From contig OUQQ01000299.1 of NCBI GenBank assembly GCA_900404475.1, positions 7,157 through 29,517 of the forward strand: DNA of 22,361 nucleotides, given 5' to 3'. Made by a program: the position numbers and the translations under genes. Below the pieces are notes generated by a model, which was given only the letters and a program-made list of their open reading frames with translations, ran no database searches and was not told the origin of the DNA. Origin of the DNA: Spongospora subterranea. Lineage: Eukaryota; Endomyxa; Phytomyxea; Plasmodiophorida; Plasmodiophoridae. This document shows, one piece after another, positions 1-9,012 of the stretch; position 1 is the stretch's first letter, and the number at the start of each line of letters is the position of its first letter.

Positions 1-225
1 CCATTTATGACTAAATCAGGGAAATGCTGATCACATGTTTTCGATGACATGTTCGGGAAAACTGGTAGGAATTCTCCCAGGACATCCAAAGGAGGGTTTG
101 TATTTAGTTTGCCGTTGGTTTGGTCCCATGTTATGTTAGCGGTATCATCTTCTCATGTGGTGGTGCGGCAACTCAATGACGATAATTCCTTTCGAAAATA
201 TCGAAGCGCTGCTGATGTCTTTTGA

Positions 226-602
226 GTATTCTTCTTCCAGACCCTGAACCAGTCATTTGTTCGCAAGGACTTACGGCGGATCTGCGACTTAAAATGGACA
301 AATATGGCCTTGGATTGGTCCAAGGATTTCAAGTTGAAGAAGCTTTTGCGAACTCGAATAATTGGCAACATCTGGGGGTTCGCACAAGTGCTTTGATTGG
401 AGTTCATGCAATGGTTCTCGTTGGCCATCGAAACGAGGGTGATAAGGATAGGTACTTGCTCCAAAACTGGAGGAAATCTAAACCATATGTGGAGGTTGAT
501 GCACAATATCTGAAAATGTGTGGAGCGATTAAAATTTATAAAAAGAAACTCAAATCGGGAGCCACGTTCTCTGGAGCATCCAACAGCTCACATTCCACAT
601 GA
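226..602 (+). pseudogene. Inverted partial copy of papain-like cysteine protease (C-terminal half)
   Basis: An open frame from about 226 to the stop at 600-602 encodes the C-terminal half of the same protein as the minus-strand gene at 550-1592. It has the probable catalytic His in VHAMVLVGHRNEGD (codon 405-407) and the Asn in LLQNW (codon 465-467), followed by a YLKMCGA motif. Homology begins at the tail of an intron (poly-pyrimidine plus CAG just before 241) and stops at about 530, so only one exon plus its acceptor is duplicated. Upstream (1-225) I find no Cys-containing N-terminal half in a continuous frame, so this is probably a fragment. Differences from the other copy largely keep the frame open, so it may have been coding until recently, or it may be an exon of a gene that starts outside the window. 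Confidence 0.6.
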
Positions 603-966
603 TCATGGAAATTGGCCGGGAAAACCCCCATACGAGATTGCGGGGTTTCGACAAATGGATAATCGCTCCACACTTCTCCAGATATTGTGCATCAACACCC
701 ACATATGGTTTAGATTTCCACCAGTTTTGGAGCAAGTACCTATCCGTATCACCCTCGTTTCGAAGGCCAACAAGAACCATTGGATGAAGTCCAATCGAAG
801 CACTTGTACAATCGCCCAGATGTTGCCAATGATTCGAGTTCGCAAACGCTTCTTCAACTCTAAACCCTTGTACCAATCCAGGGCCATATTTATCCATTTC
901 AAGTCGCAGATCAGCCATAGGACCATGCGAACAAATGACTGGTTCAGGGTCTGGAAGAAGAATATT
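226..966. repeat. Inverted repeat, arms about 305 bp, spacer about 130 bp
   Basis: Plus-strand 226-530 matches the reverse complement of 661-966 at roughly 85-90 percent identity by eye. Both arms start at the same intron-tail sequence and end at the same GGAGCGATTA. The spacer 531-660 is unrelated to the arms. The arms hold the C-terminal exon of a papain-like protease in head-to-head orientation. It is a segmental inverted duplication rather than a transposon terminal repeat: no target duplication or transposase is visible. Confidence 0.85.
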
Positions 967-1592
967 TCTAAGAAAAAGCTAGAATCGCCACCGCAACCTG
1001 AGCCCCAATAAACCGACGGAGGTACAGCGCCATATCTAACATTGGAACATGATCGTCTCTCTGCATCGTAACGAGATAATGTTGAAGAACTACCGGCGCA
1101 TGCATATAGCATAAACCGCTACGTCGCACCCGTTCAACCTGGGAATTTGATTTTCCAGCCAGTAAGGGATGATCTCTGAAAATCACGAACGAATCACTAG
1201 TAGACCACTCAGGATGATCTTTAACGAAATTGTCAAACATTGTCTGAGCGCCATCCACGAAAGCTGCACTGTCTTCACCATTTTTAACAATTCTTTGCAG
1301 TCGGTTTTGCCCTTGACGGAGCTTGTCTACCTCAGCGATTCGCAATCCGCTGGAATCTGGATTAATTAGGTTATTGAATTTTTTTCTATTCTGGTGCCTT
1401 TCCTTCATTGAATAGAATTCTTTTTGCATATAGAAAAAGTCTCAGATCATCCACTTGAATTTCAGAAACAGCTCTGTCCGACAAAATTGTGTCCATAGGC
1501 CCTTGGATCTCTTCTTGGTCTAGTCGCCACTCGTTTCGTTTCTGCTCTAACAGGTCTTTAACAGCGTTACTTTCACCATAAATGAGTGACAT
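550..1592 (-). CDS. Papain-like cysteine protease family protein, unassigned
   Basis: Read from the ATG at 1592. Exon 1 (1592-1455) encodes a charged N-terminus beginning MSLIYGESNAVKDLLEQ. A 64-nt intron (1454-1391) joins in phase 0 to exon 2 (1390-998), which contains SGLCYMHAPVV with the likely nucleophile Cys (codon 1111-1109). A 47-nt intron (997-951, ending TTCCAG) or a 30-nt one (997-968) precedes the last exon, which has IGLHPMVLVG (His) and YLLQNWW (Asn), then YLEKCGA. The order Cys, His, Asn and the LLQNWW block resemble the C1 papain fold; that assignment is inference from motifs. The conserved frame of the last exon does not follow in phase from exon 2 with any clean splice site, so there is a frameshift, an unseen splice site or a sequence error. 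No signal peptide is seen. The 3' end is in or near the inverted-repeat spacer; the open frame stops at 550. Confidence 0.62.
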
Positions 1593-1637
1593 CTATGGAA
1601 ATGATCAATACTGTTTAGCGAGGTGACACAGTCGAAT

Positions 1638-1649
1638 TTATTTATAAAA
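1638..1649 (-). promoter_or_regulatory. TATA box upstream of protease gene
   Basis: On the minus strand the sequence TTTTATAAATAAAT lies about 45-55 nt upstream of the ATG at 1592. It is a good TATA-type core promoter element for the protease gene. The short distance implies a 5' UTR of perhaps 20-30 nt. Confidence 0.5.
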
Positions 1650-1659
1650 CCCGTATCAG

Positions 1660-2085
1660 GTCAGGTCAGTCGTGATTATATTGCTCAATTGCCGGCCGTG
1701 CAATCTGAGGGCGCTGGCAAGTCGGCAACGCGGCGCCCTATTCAACATTTTGACCTCGTATTTAATCAGATCCCCTCGAGGTGATAATTATGTGAGCTAT
1801 GCCCATTTCGTTATGACATCAGTCACATTGCGTCTGGCGTCCGGGGCTACATCTGCTTGAGGTCGCTCATCGACCAGGTTGTTGTGTAAAGTGATACTTT
1901 ACATCAATGTGCTTGGTCCGGCGTGTTTGCTGTTTCTCCCCTGCTCAATCCACTTTTACTCTCTTTCTCCCGTAATGAACACTCTTGTATTATCTCGTCA
2001 TCTTTTCCTCTTGTCTCATAGCCACCTGCTCTGGCCACTGTCGACCGAGCGGCAACACGAGGGTTTCATTGATGGCGGCGCATCC
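1660..2085. other. Intergenic, no gene recognised
   Basis: Open frames on both strands here are short, of mixed composition and without splice or start context. A locally CG-rich stretch (about 1690-1740) contains GGCGCC and GCCGGC palindromes. I see no RNA gene or repeat. Confidence 0.5.
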
Positions 2086-2089
2086 ACGA

Positions 2090-2508
2090 TTATCCTCGAA
2101 CATGGTTGCCGGGTTTTGAGAGTAAAAATTCGAGCTCCTTGCAAAATTGTCGTAGCAAGTAGTCTTCTCTCGGAGCTGAACACATGGCGTTGTTTTCAGC
2201 TTCAACAGATGCCAGATAGACGGACCATTGTATCTTAGACGTCCACGAACATGAAGACAAAAACTGAAGTCGATTTTTTTGTCTCGGGATCACCTGCCGA
2301 ATCATCATCAGTGCAACCTTATGTGATGTCCACACTGGAGGTTCCTGTGCACTTCACGTCCAAACGTCAGGAGGCTAGACCAGCGCGGCAAAGTCTGTTC
2401 AATTGCTGGGGCATCGTCCGGGTGAGCGTAATATTCTACGGTTTGGAATTCTGCATCTTTAGCGCCGTCGGATTCAGAGCATGTAGTGTTTACCGGAGGA
2501 ATATTCAT
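2090..2508 (-). CDS. Hypothetical small protein, two exons
   Basis: Proposed model: exon 1 2508-2353 (52 codons, beginning MNIPPVNTTCSESDGAKD), intron 2352-2294 (59 nt, GT-AG), exon 2 2293-2090 (68 codons with stop). Phases match and the product is about 119 aa. The first exon has a convincing coding composition (acidic, aromatic, with VEYYAHPDDAPAIEQ). The second ends with a basic, Cys-containing segment. No domain is recognised, and there is no signal peptide or membrane segment. A different frame over 2205-1990 is also open, so the 3' exon choice is uncertain. Confidence 0.35.
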
Positions 2509-2770
2509 TGGGAAACATGGTTCAGTACATTCAAAAATTGCAACCGGTTATCAATGAAGCCATGCTCAATTCATCGAAAGTCGACTAACATTCGAATGTA
2601 TTCTTTCACGTAGGTTTTATTGTCGAAATCGTATTCTGCAGACCCAGAACTTCGCTCAAACAAGCATGAGTTAATCACCTTTTCTTGCAGCCCGAGGTGT
2701 TTGTTTTGTGAAGTACGCTAAACTAAAGGAAGGGGGTTCAATCAATCGCAATTATTTGAGCATTGATAAA

Positions 2771-3223
2771 TCATGGCATCATTTTATCTAACCAGTGGCC
2801 CTTCGTCAACCTACCTAACTCTACAACCGACATCAGCTGTTTTGAAGATGGTACATATTCTCTGTTTGCAATCCTGTTCGAAGAGACCATGATTGATAGG
2901 CTTTCGTCTGAAAATTGCTCTCCAGTTTCTACCCGATCACGATAAACGAGAATGTTTTCGTCATGTTTCGATGGGATCAGTGTTTGCGTCAGTGCAACAG
3001 TTCTAACCCCACAACTAGTTGAGGACAGCAGCGCATAGGGGGGACTTGACATTCTGCGCGCCTTCATAACATTCAAGCACTGGACGATTCAGACAAAACA
3101 CGGCTTCTCTGGTGTCCACTGATGTGCGCGCTTATCCACCTGAATCCCAGATAGTTTGCAGTTCACAATCGTTGATTCCGACGATGTCGAACACCAAAGG
3201 GGATAGTCATTGCCCAGGCGCAT
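2771..3223 (-). CDS. Hypothetical protein, two exons
   Basis: Proposed model: ATG at 3223, exon 1 3223-3140 (28 codons, MRLGNDYPLWCSTSSEST), intron 3139-3080 (60 nt, CAG|GTGGAT to TCCAG), exon 2 3079-2771. Phase 0 is kept and the product is about 130 aa. The same frame upstream of the ATG reads ACGTPF before an in-frame stop, so a further 5' exon is possible. The sequence looks coding (for example VYRDRVETGEQFSDESLS) but no family is recognised. Without the intron a single TGA interrupts one frame, so a decaying pseudogene is the alternative. Confidence 0.38.
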
Positions 3224-3339
3224 AAATGGCGTTCCACACGCGGTTGTTTGTCAGAAGAATCAACGTCGTTTCGGTAATCAGTCCGCTCATAGATCTGATA
3301 GCATCGAAGGGATACCCGTGTAGAGCTCATCCTGAATCC

Positions 3340-3411
3340 CCGGCCAAAAGGTCATCATGAGTAGCGATCACGTTGATGGTCAAACGCTGCCATCGATGAC
3401 CTTTTGGCCGG
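3340..3411. repeat. Perfect 17-bp inverted repeat with 38-nt loop
   Basis: CCGGCCAAAAGGTCATC at 3340-3356 is the exact reverse complement of 3395-3411. Similarity continues outward imperfectly for about 15-25 more bases on each side (GAGCTCATCCTGAAT against a complement of AATCAGAACGAGCTT). The loop contains a second small inverted pair, GATGG/CCATC. It lies between unassigned genes on opposite strands. Confidence 0.8.
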
Positions 3412-3654
3412 AGAATCAGAACGAGCTTTCTTGAATACCGGTGTTTGTTGAATTTTCGTTCGATGTTACTATGATTGTTCAAACTGAAAATCATCTAGAA
3501 TTACTGTTCATCACAGTGAACCATTTTTCTCGAGTTGGATCGCCAGATATATCACGAAGCGTTCTCATTGCAAGTTATTGCACAAGGCGTTCCAGCTGAT
3601 GATTTCTCATGAACTCTGCAATACATCCAACTCGAAGTCCCCATAGACTACTGA

Positions 3655-3664
3655 ATTATATAAA
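3655..3664 (+). promoter_or_regulatory. TATA box of the small gene at 3707
   Basis: TTATATAAAC lies about 45-50 nt before ATGATTAAAGCA, which is followed at once by a consensus 5' splice site GTAAGT. The spacing is nearly the same as for the protease gene at 1592. Confidence 0.5.
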
Positions 3665-3706
3665 CTCTCGACCAGTACGACAGTTTGTCATCGTTCACGT
3701 TCCCGA

Positions 3707-4283
3707 ATGATTAAAGCAGTAAGTGCTTAATAAAGCAGTTCATAAGTGTTTTAATATTATATTCCCGCCATTCCCAGCATATAGGTCCGATTTACCGAGT
3801 TTAAAAACTTCAGCGCAATTTTGACAAATTTTATCAAGAACGTTTTTACGCTTTACGTGGATATGTTGTTTTCATGTGGATCATGGTAGAGGCCAAAGTA
3901 CGTCCCACAAACCTGAGCCTGATAGATTCTTGTATTCAATGTTCGATAGAAATGGCGAAGAAGCGAAAAGTCATGTCCGACCACTCTGAAAAATCTGAAG
4001 CAAAATGGCATGATACAGACATTGTTAACTGGTCGTCCACGATGAAAACAGCAGCCAAATTCTGATTTCCGACAATTGGATACCAGTGACATTCCAGAGA
4101 TCGGACACATTAGACCAGCGTGAGGAAATATTTTTCTACAGTAGCAAGGCGTCTCTGTTGGGCAGTTTTGAGGGTTTGCCCATGTGGATTAATTCGACAG
4201 TGAACCAGGGTCCCATAAACTTATCTAACCGCGTGACCCGTATATATTGTCCGAGAGATGGTCATCCACAATCAACGTATTGA
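3707..4283 (+). CDS. Hypothetical small multi-exon protein, 3' end unresolved
   Basis: Exon 1 is only 12 nt (3707-3718, MIKA) and ends at a consensus GTAAGT. A 66-nt intron (3719-3784) leads to exon 2 (3785-3885), which is rich in Phe, Leu and Ile (VRFTEFKNFSAILTNFIKN). A 32-nt intron (3886-3917) leads in phase to exon 3 (3918-4065), with Cys-rich LIDSCIQCSIEM and then basic MAKKRKV, ending in TGA. This gives about 86 aa. A further strongly coding-like frame continues at 4060-4283 (SDNWIPVTFQRSDTLDQREE, to the stop at 4281-4283) in a different phase, so one more small intron may join it. No family is recognised. Confidence 0.42.
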
Positions 4284-4500
4284 AGTAAGATTCTCCTTTC
4301 CTGTACGACAAATGGCCTTGTTTCACAAAACAAGGTCAAAGTACAAGATTAGAAATTTTACGCAATGAGGACAAAAGGGGTTCATGATCGTTGATTATTC
4401 CAATCCTTCGAGGTTTAGCTTCACACCTAGATACTCGCGTCTGAGCACTACAAACTTCATTTTAAACTAAATCGAAATATGCAGTTGATCAGCGCTGCGA
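4284..4500. other. Short intergenic stretch
   Basis: AT-rich DNA with a possible splice donor GTAAGA at about 4285-4290 but no supported exon. It contains a short inverted pair CCTTGTTT/AAACAAGG near 4316-4333. Confidence 0.4.
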
Positions 4501-4501
4501 A

Positions 4502-4708
4502 TTAGATTCCCGATTCGGTGATGCTTTTGCCGATTCCTTTATCTCCCGGTTTGTCTGGGTCTGAGGCGCCACCTAGCTTTTCGGGTTTTATTTCGCCTTC
4601 ACCCTCGACTTTAGGCACAACTCCTTCTTTACCGGTATCTGGCGATAGATTCCTGCCTCTGCCGCCATAATAGCGCCCCTGATCTTCTGGCTGTATGCGT
4701 CCTTCCAT
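4502..4708 (-). CDS. Small hydrophilic Gly/Pro/Lys/Glu-rich protein, 68 aa
   Basis: A single-exon frame from the ATG at 4708 to the TAA at 4502-4504. It begins MEGRIQPEDQGRYYGGRGR and continues as a low-complexity acidic/basic sequence with repeated GxK, PxKP and EGEGE motifs. There is no hydrophobic core, so it is probably intrinsically disordered. The biased composition argues for real coding over chance. An upstream minus-strand frame at 4926-4738 (below) could be an earlier exon. No family is recognised. Confidence 0.45.
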   Translation of the reverse strand: MEGRIQPEDQGRYYGGRGRNLSPDTGKEGVVPKVEGEGEIKPEKLGGASDPDKPGDKGIGKSITESGI

Positions 4709-4737
4709 AATTCACAATGTTTCGATTAATTAATACT

Positions 4738-4926
4738 CTACGGAGCCAACGAACTTTGGTTTCTTAGCCACCATTCAATGTGGAATCTCATCCGCCTTTC
4801 AAATTTGCCAATTGTCAACGAACGTGACGGGTCGGGCGCAACCAATATCTGACTGGCCTCAGTGGCTGCAGTGTGGCTGCTCAATATATCTGTGTAGCCA
4901 TTTGCGCTTTCATTTCTGCCAACCAC
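4738..4926 (-). other. Open frame, possible exon upstream of the 68-aa ORF
   Basis: Starts MVGRNESANGYTDILSS and ends in RRMRFHIEWWLRNQSS before a stop. A GTGGCT after EWW could be a splice donor into the 4708-4502 frame. It is supported only by composition. Confidence 0.25.
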
Positions 4927-5099
4927 CGTTCAACCAGCCCCTTCAACCACTCGGTATACTAGGAATCGAACCCAACCGCTCCATCCAACCTGTATGTACA
5001 GTAGGGCGTGACGGCGTTGTTCCGCAGTTCTGATCGTTAATTGCAGCTGTTTTACCTTGGTAGCGGGTCCGGATTGCAGGCTCCCTAATTGGTCGCTCA

Positions 5100-8000
5100 A
5101 TGTCGTATGGTCGGATGCGACCAGAGCCTGCTCGCAGGACTACCCCGTACGATAGAAGGAATATAGAACTTAGAACACCGTCTTACCCGGAGATTGCTCC
5201 ATCGAAACCATTCTGGAGTCGGCTGGTCGATTCTGTCTACAGTTTTATTAAACCATCTACCTTTGATGCAAGAGTATTTTTTTTTTCCCAAATTTTCTCA
5301 TATTCATTTTGTTATATTTATTCAGTTTAATGCTGAGCATGAAACTGAGCCCAGTCAAGCGGAAAGTGTAGAGGTTGCCCTTGAAACCCCCATTCACAAC
5401 AAATCGGAGGCTCCAAGTGTAAAATGGAAGGGACGGGATATTTCAGATTTTACCTATGGTGAGATCAGGCAAATTGTTAGCGAAGAAGGTGCGTTTGATG
5501 TGTCAATTTTGTCTGATTTTACCTAATGGAACCGTACAGGCCTTCCGTTGTCCACGAATCGCGAATCTATGCAAGCATCACTTATTCGGCACGCTAAGGA
5601 GCGGGCCCGGAATCATGCAAATGGTATTAACTCCTTAAAAAGACGGCCAAGCGACTCTAGGGAGGCGTTAGACGAAGCGATGATGAAAAAAGCCAAAGTT
5701 GGGTTTTCAAAAGCAGAGTTTGATCGGTTTGTTATTGCGAGGTTTCACCATGGAATTCTTATTTTGTCATAGCTACATGTCTGTTATGAAGGAGAACCTT
5801 GTCGCCTCTGAAGAAGCCGCAGAATTTTCCGATAGTGAAAGGTCGCCAACTCAAAGAAGATTGGTCTCACAATTCAACGTGTGTGCTAGTTGTGGGTGTT
5901 GCTGTGTGGGTCTAATTTTTGCGATAGAACACATTGAGGAGACCGTCCGTTGCTCCGGTTCATCGGATGACAAGCCAGCGTCCCACTAGGAGAGATTCGC
6001 TTTCCGGCCCAGTACACGGTCCCATCCACTTGTCGTTTCCCCAAATGCAAACCAGCACCCATGATATTCGCGTCAGGATGCTTTATATGTCACTGTTTTC
6101 TGTCTAACACTCAGTTAGGACTTATCATGCACTTCCAAAACTGCTCGATCGATTTTATCGTCGATGAATGCAATGTCAGTTCCGCTTATTCGATCAGAGG
6201 ATCTAGGATCCAGATCACGTCTTCAACCCCGTACCCCGTTCAGGGTTCCTGCTAGGCATAAACAGGTTCAAAACGGTCATTGCAGGTTTATTTCGATTTT
6301 CATTGAGCTTGACTTTAGGCTGAGCAGCCAGTAGAAAAACCTTCGTTTAAACTTCGGCCTCCCCCGCCTCCAGCGTCGCTGGCGTCGCAACCTGCATCAC
6401 AAACAGAGAAAGCGTCAGATAAGCTTGAAACAGTTCCTGCTGCCTCCACCACGGAAATTGGATCCAATGTTTGTTTCTAAGTAATTTGTGGTTTCTATCA
6501 ATGATTTTGTTTCAGAAGTCTCCTGCCATCAACGAACCTAAAACGTCTCCAAAAAAAGGAACGACTGCTTCTTTTGTACGTGTATGGTTGTCGACGAACT
6601 TTCGTTGCTGTTAATTATGTTTAGGGGCCCCCTTTTTCTATCCCGACACCCGAAGCAAATACAGCATCGTCGGGAGTCAGTTTTACGCTGCCTTCGACGG
6701 GTTCATCTGGATTCGGAGCCCCGGCTTCGGCTAACGTCAGTGCACCGTCACAACAAGAGTCGTCGCTGTGCCCGGTGTGTGAATTAGACCTCGATGATGT
6801 CGACCACTCTGAGTGCCGGCAACCTGAAGGTTATTGTTTGTATATTTGTTTTTCTCTTGTTAATCTTCAAGCGTAGCCCCATCAACTGCTCCAGCTTCTT
6901 GTGTGCTGAAGCCTTTTGACCCGAGTAAACCAAGTATGTTTTCTTTTCAATTACCGGCAATTCAGGACCAAGCATTATCCGAAAACGACTCGAGAGCTAA
7001 ATCTGAATCGACTCCGAAATTTTCATTCTCGTCAGGAGTTCCGGTCAGTGGTTCCGTTCCTGCCCCGACGTTTGCCACATTCGTTACATCATCTACTCAA
7101 AATTCAGCTCCCAAGGTCGTCCCAGAGCCGAGTGATACAAAACAGGGCGATGAGGTTCCTGCTCGTTCACAGATCAAGCAGAATCCCGGTACGACTTCCG
7201 AAACGACATTTGGTTTCCCCAAAGACCTCGAAGTTCCAGCGAATAGTTGCATCAAAAATTCTGAAGCGTTTGTAACCAAAAGAGTCAGGCAAGAATCGAA
7301 TACGTTTGCTGGAAGCAGTTTATCGCCTGCACAAGAGCAGCCTGCTGCATCGTTGCCTTCGTCTTCATCAGCAAAGATTGGTGTAAATCAACCTTCTGCC
7401 GCAACTTTCGCGTTCATTCCCAGCGCTGAGATTTCCAAACCTTCGGTGTCTCCAGTGAAGCCTGTAGAAAAAATCAATACTCCATCATCTCTGTTTGAGG
7501 GCAGTGTATCCACCCCAAAGGTGCAGCCTGGTGCGGCGTTTGAATTCAAGCCGGCTCCGTTTCCTTCGGTTGAGCCTACCAAAACCGCAGCTACTCCCGC
7601 GTTCTCATTTGGTACGCCATCTTTAGCTTCTGGTTCTTCCATTTCATCGTCAACCCCGGCTATTCCGGCGCCTGAAGTTGATAATCCGACGACCGCACCG
7701 ATCTCTTTTTCTTTCGGGTCGGCTGTCCAACCCCCTTCGTCTGCACCTGCGTCATTTTCCGCTCCAATTTTTAATGTTGGGAAATCCGTAACTTCAGCGA
7801 ACTTTGATTCAGGCGCTGGCCCGTCTATGTCAGTTGATGGTGACTCTGATTCAATTTCGCCTACATTTCCTGTTGCTCCTGCATCTAGTGCGGCCTCCGG
7901 GTTCAAATTTAGCTCACATTCTGCCCCGTTTGGCACTTCATCAGACACTGCTGCTCCGTTTGGTACATCGTCAACAGCTGCTGCCGCTCCTTTGCAACTT

Positions 8001-8816
8001 GGGTCTTCTGCAGCAACAACGGCTCCTACAGGTGCCCAATTTGGCACCTCCATCTCTGCCGCTCCTTTGCAGTTTGGAATGACACCGTCCACCCTGTTTG
8101 GTGCTTCAGCAACTTCGACAGTGGCTCCAACACTGTTTGGTTCTCAATTTGACTCCAAACCAACAGCGCCATCAGCCGGGTTTGGCGCTGCCCCTGCCTC
8201 AGGCGCCGCTCCTCATTTTGGCACCTCTTCGTCAACGGTTCCTGCGTCAGCCGCCGCCCCTCTCTTTGGCACCTCTTCGTCAGCCGCCCCTGCATCCGAC
8301 GCCGCCCCTCTCTTTGGTACCTCTACGTCAGCGTCTCCTTCGCCCTTTGCACCCTCAACCGGCGGGATATTTGGTTCTTCACAGCAATCGACTCAGTTTG
8401 CCTTCAATGCGAACAATAACTTTGGAGCTACTGCCCCTCCAGCTCTTTCTAGTTTGGGGTCTTCTAATCAAACATCCAGTGGTTTCGAATCTACTCCTGC
8501 TCCTTCTACAGGTTTCGGGTTCGGTGGTCCTGCGGCATCAACCGAAAAACCATTCCAATTTCCCTCCTTTCAGCAAACAGGACAGTTCCAGCCAGGCGGT
8601 ACTTTCCCTTCTCCTGCACAGGCTACCCCAACTCCCGCCTTCCAAGGGTTTTCATCCCAACCCGTACAGCAGCAACCTCAACTTGGCCAACAACAGTTTG
8701 CCCCAGCCTTCAGTTTCGAGCCGGGTGCCGAGGGATTAGGTGCCTCGTTCTCACATGGCGTTTCATCTCAAGGCCGGGCAATGGTGAAAGCCAAGCGCTC
8801 CGTCCGGAAGCGTTGA
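5100..8816 (+). CDS. NUP153: FG nucleoporin of the nuclear basket, Nup1/Nup153 type
   Basis: Ten exons with matching phases: 5100-5273, 5326-5488, 5540-5726, 5773-5878, 5928-6071, 6119-6265, 6319-6468, 6516-6575, 6625-6829, 6877-8816. The nine introns are 46-53 nt and the protein is about 1091 aa. Residues 35-55 (PFWSRLVDSVYSFIKPST) look like the membrane-binding amphipathic helix of Nup1/Nup60/Nup153. Exon 6 has TARSILSSMNAMSVPL, like the repeated motif in Nup153-family proteins. Exon 9 carries CPVCELDLDDVDHSEC, a RanBP2-type zinc-finger-like element whose expected fourth Cys is absent. The 646-codon last exon is a Ser/Ala/Pro-rich FG domain with many FG, FGTSSS, LFG and PxFxF motifs that bind transport receptors in the pore. 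The protein ends in a basic tail (KAKRSVRKR), like the importin-binding C-terminus of Nup1/Nup153. The symbol is by type; orthology to yeast Nup1 or animal Nup153 cannot be separated here. The start is the first ATG of the exon carrying the helix. Confidence 0.9.
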
Positions 8817-9012
8817 TCTGCTTCATAAACCTATACAAATCTATTTTTCACACATCGGTCGATCAATTTTATTTGTCTCTCCTAAATCGCATAGTCGATA
8901 TGTAGAATTGCACTGTAATCAACTTTAACTTTCGGTCGATCGATTCGCGTGTCCCCTGTCGATGACCGATACCTTATCCATTGATCATCAGCGTTGACCC
9001 GTTCCTGATCAA
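8817..9012. other. Convergent intergenic gap
   Basis: The 3' ends of the nucleoporin gene (plus) and the SPEF2-like gene (minus) face each other across about 196 bp. No repeat or RNA is seen, and no perfect AATAAA. The two transcripts probably overlap or share their termination region. Confidence 0.6.

Noticed and set aside
603..1112. 169-codon minus-strand frame through the protease exon
   Set aside because: It lacks the His and Asn motifs, which are intact in the neighbouring frame and shared by both inverted copies.
4930..4990. tRNA-like GGTTCGATTCC T-arm and GAGTGGTTGAAGG D-arm on the minus strand, suggestive of a permuted tRNA
   Set aside because: The acceptor stem does not pair, no anticodon arm is found on either side and the sequence is a GGTTG-rich low-complexity stretch.
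7388..8092. 234-codon minus-strand frame
   Set aside because: It is antisense to the Ser/Ala/Pro-rich FG domain, whose codon bias removes stops on the other strand.
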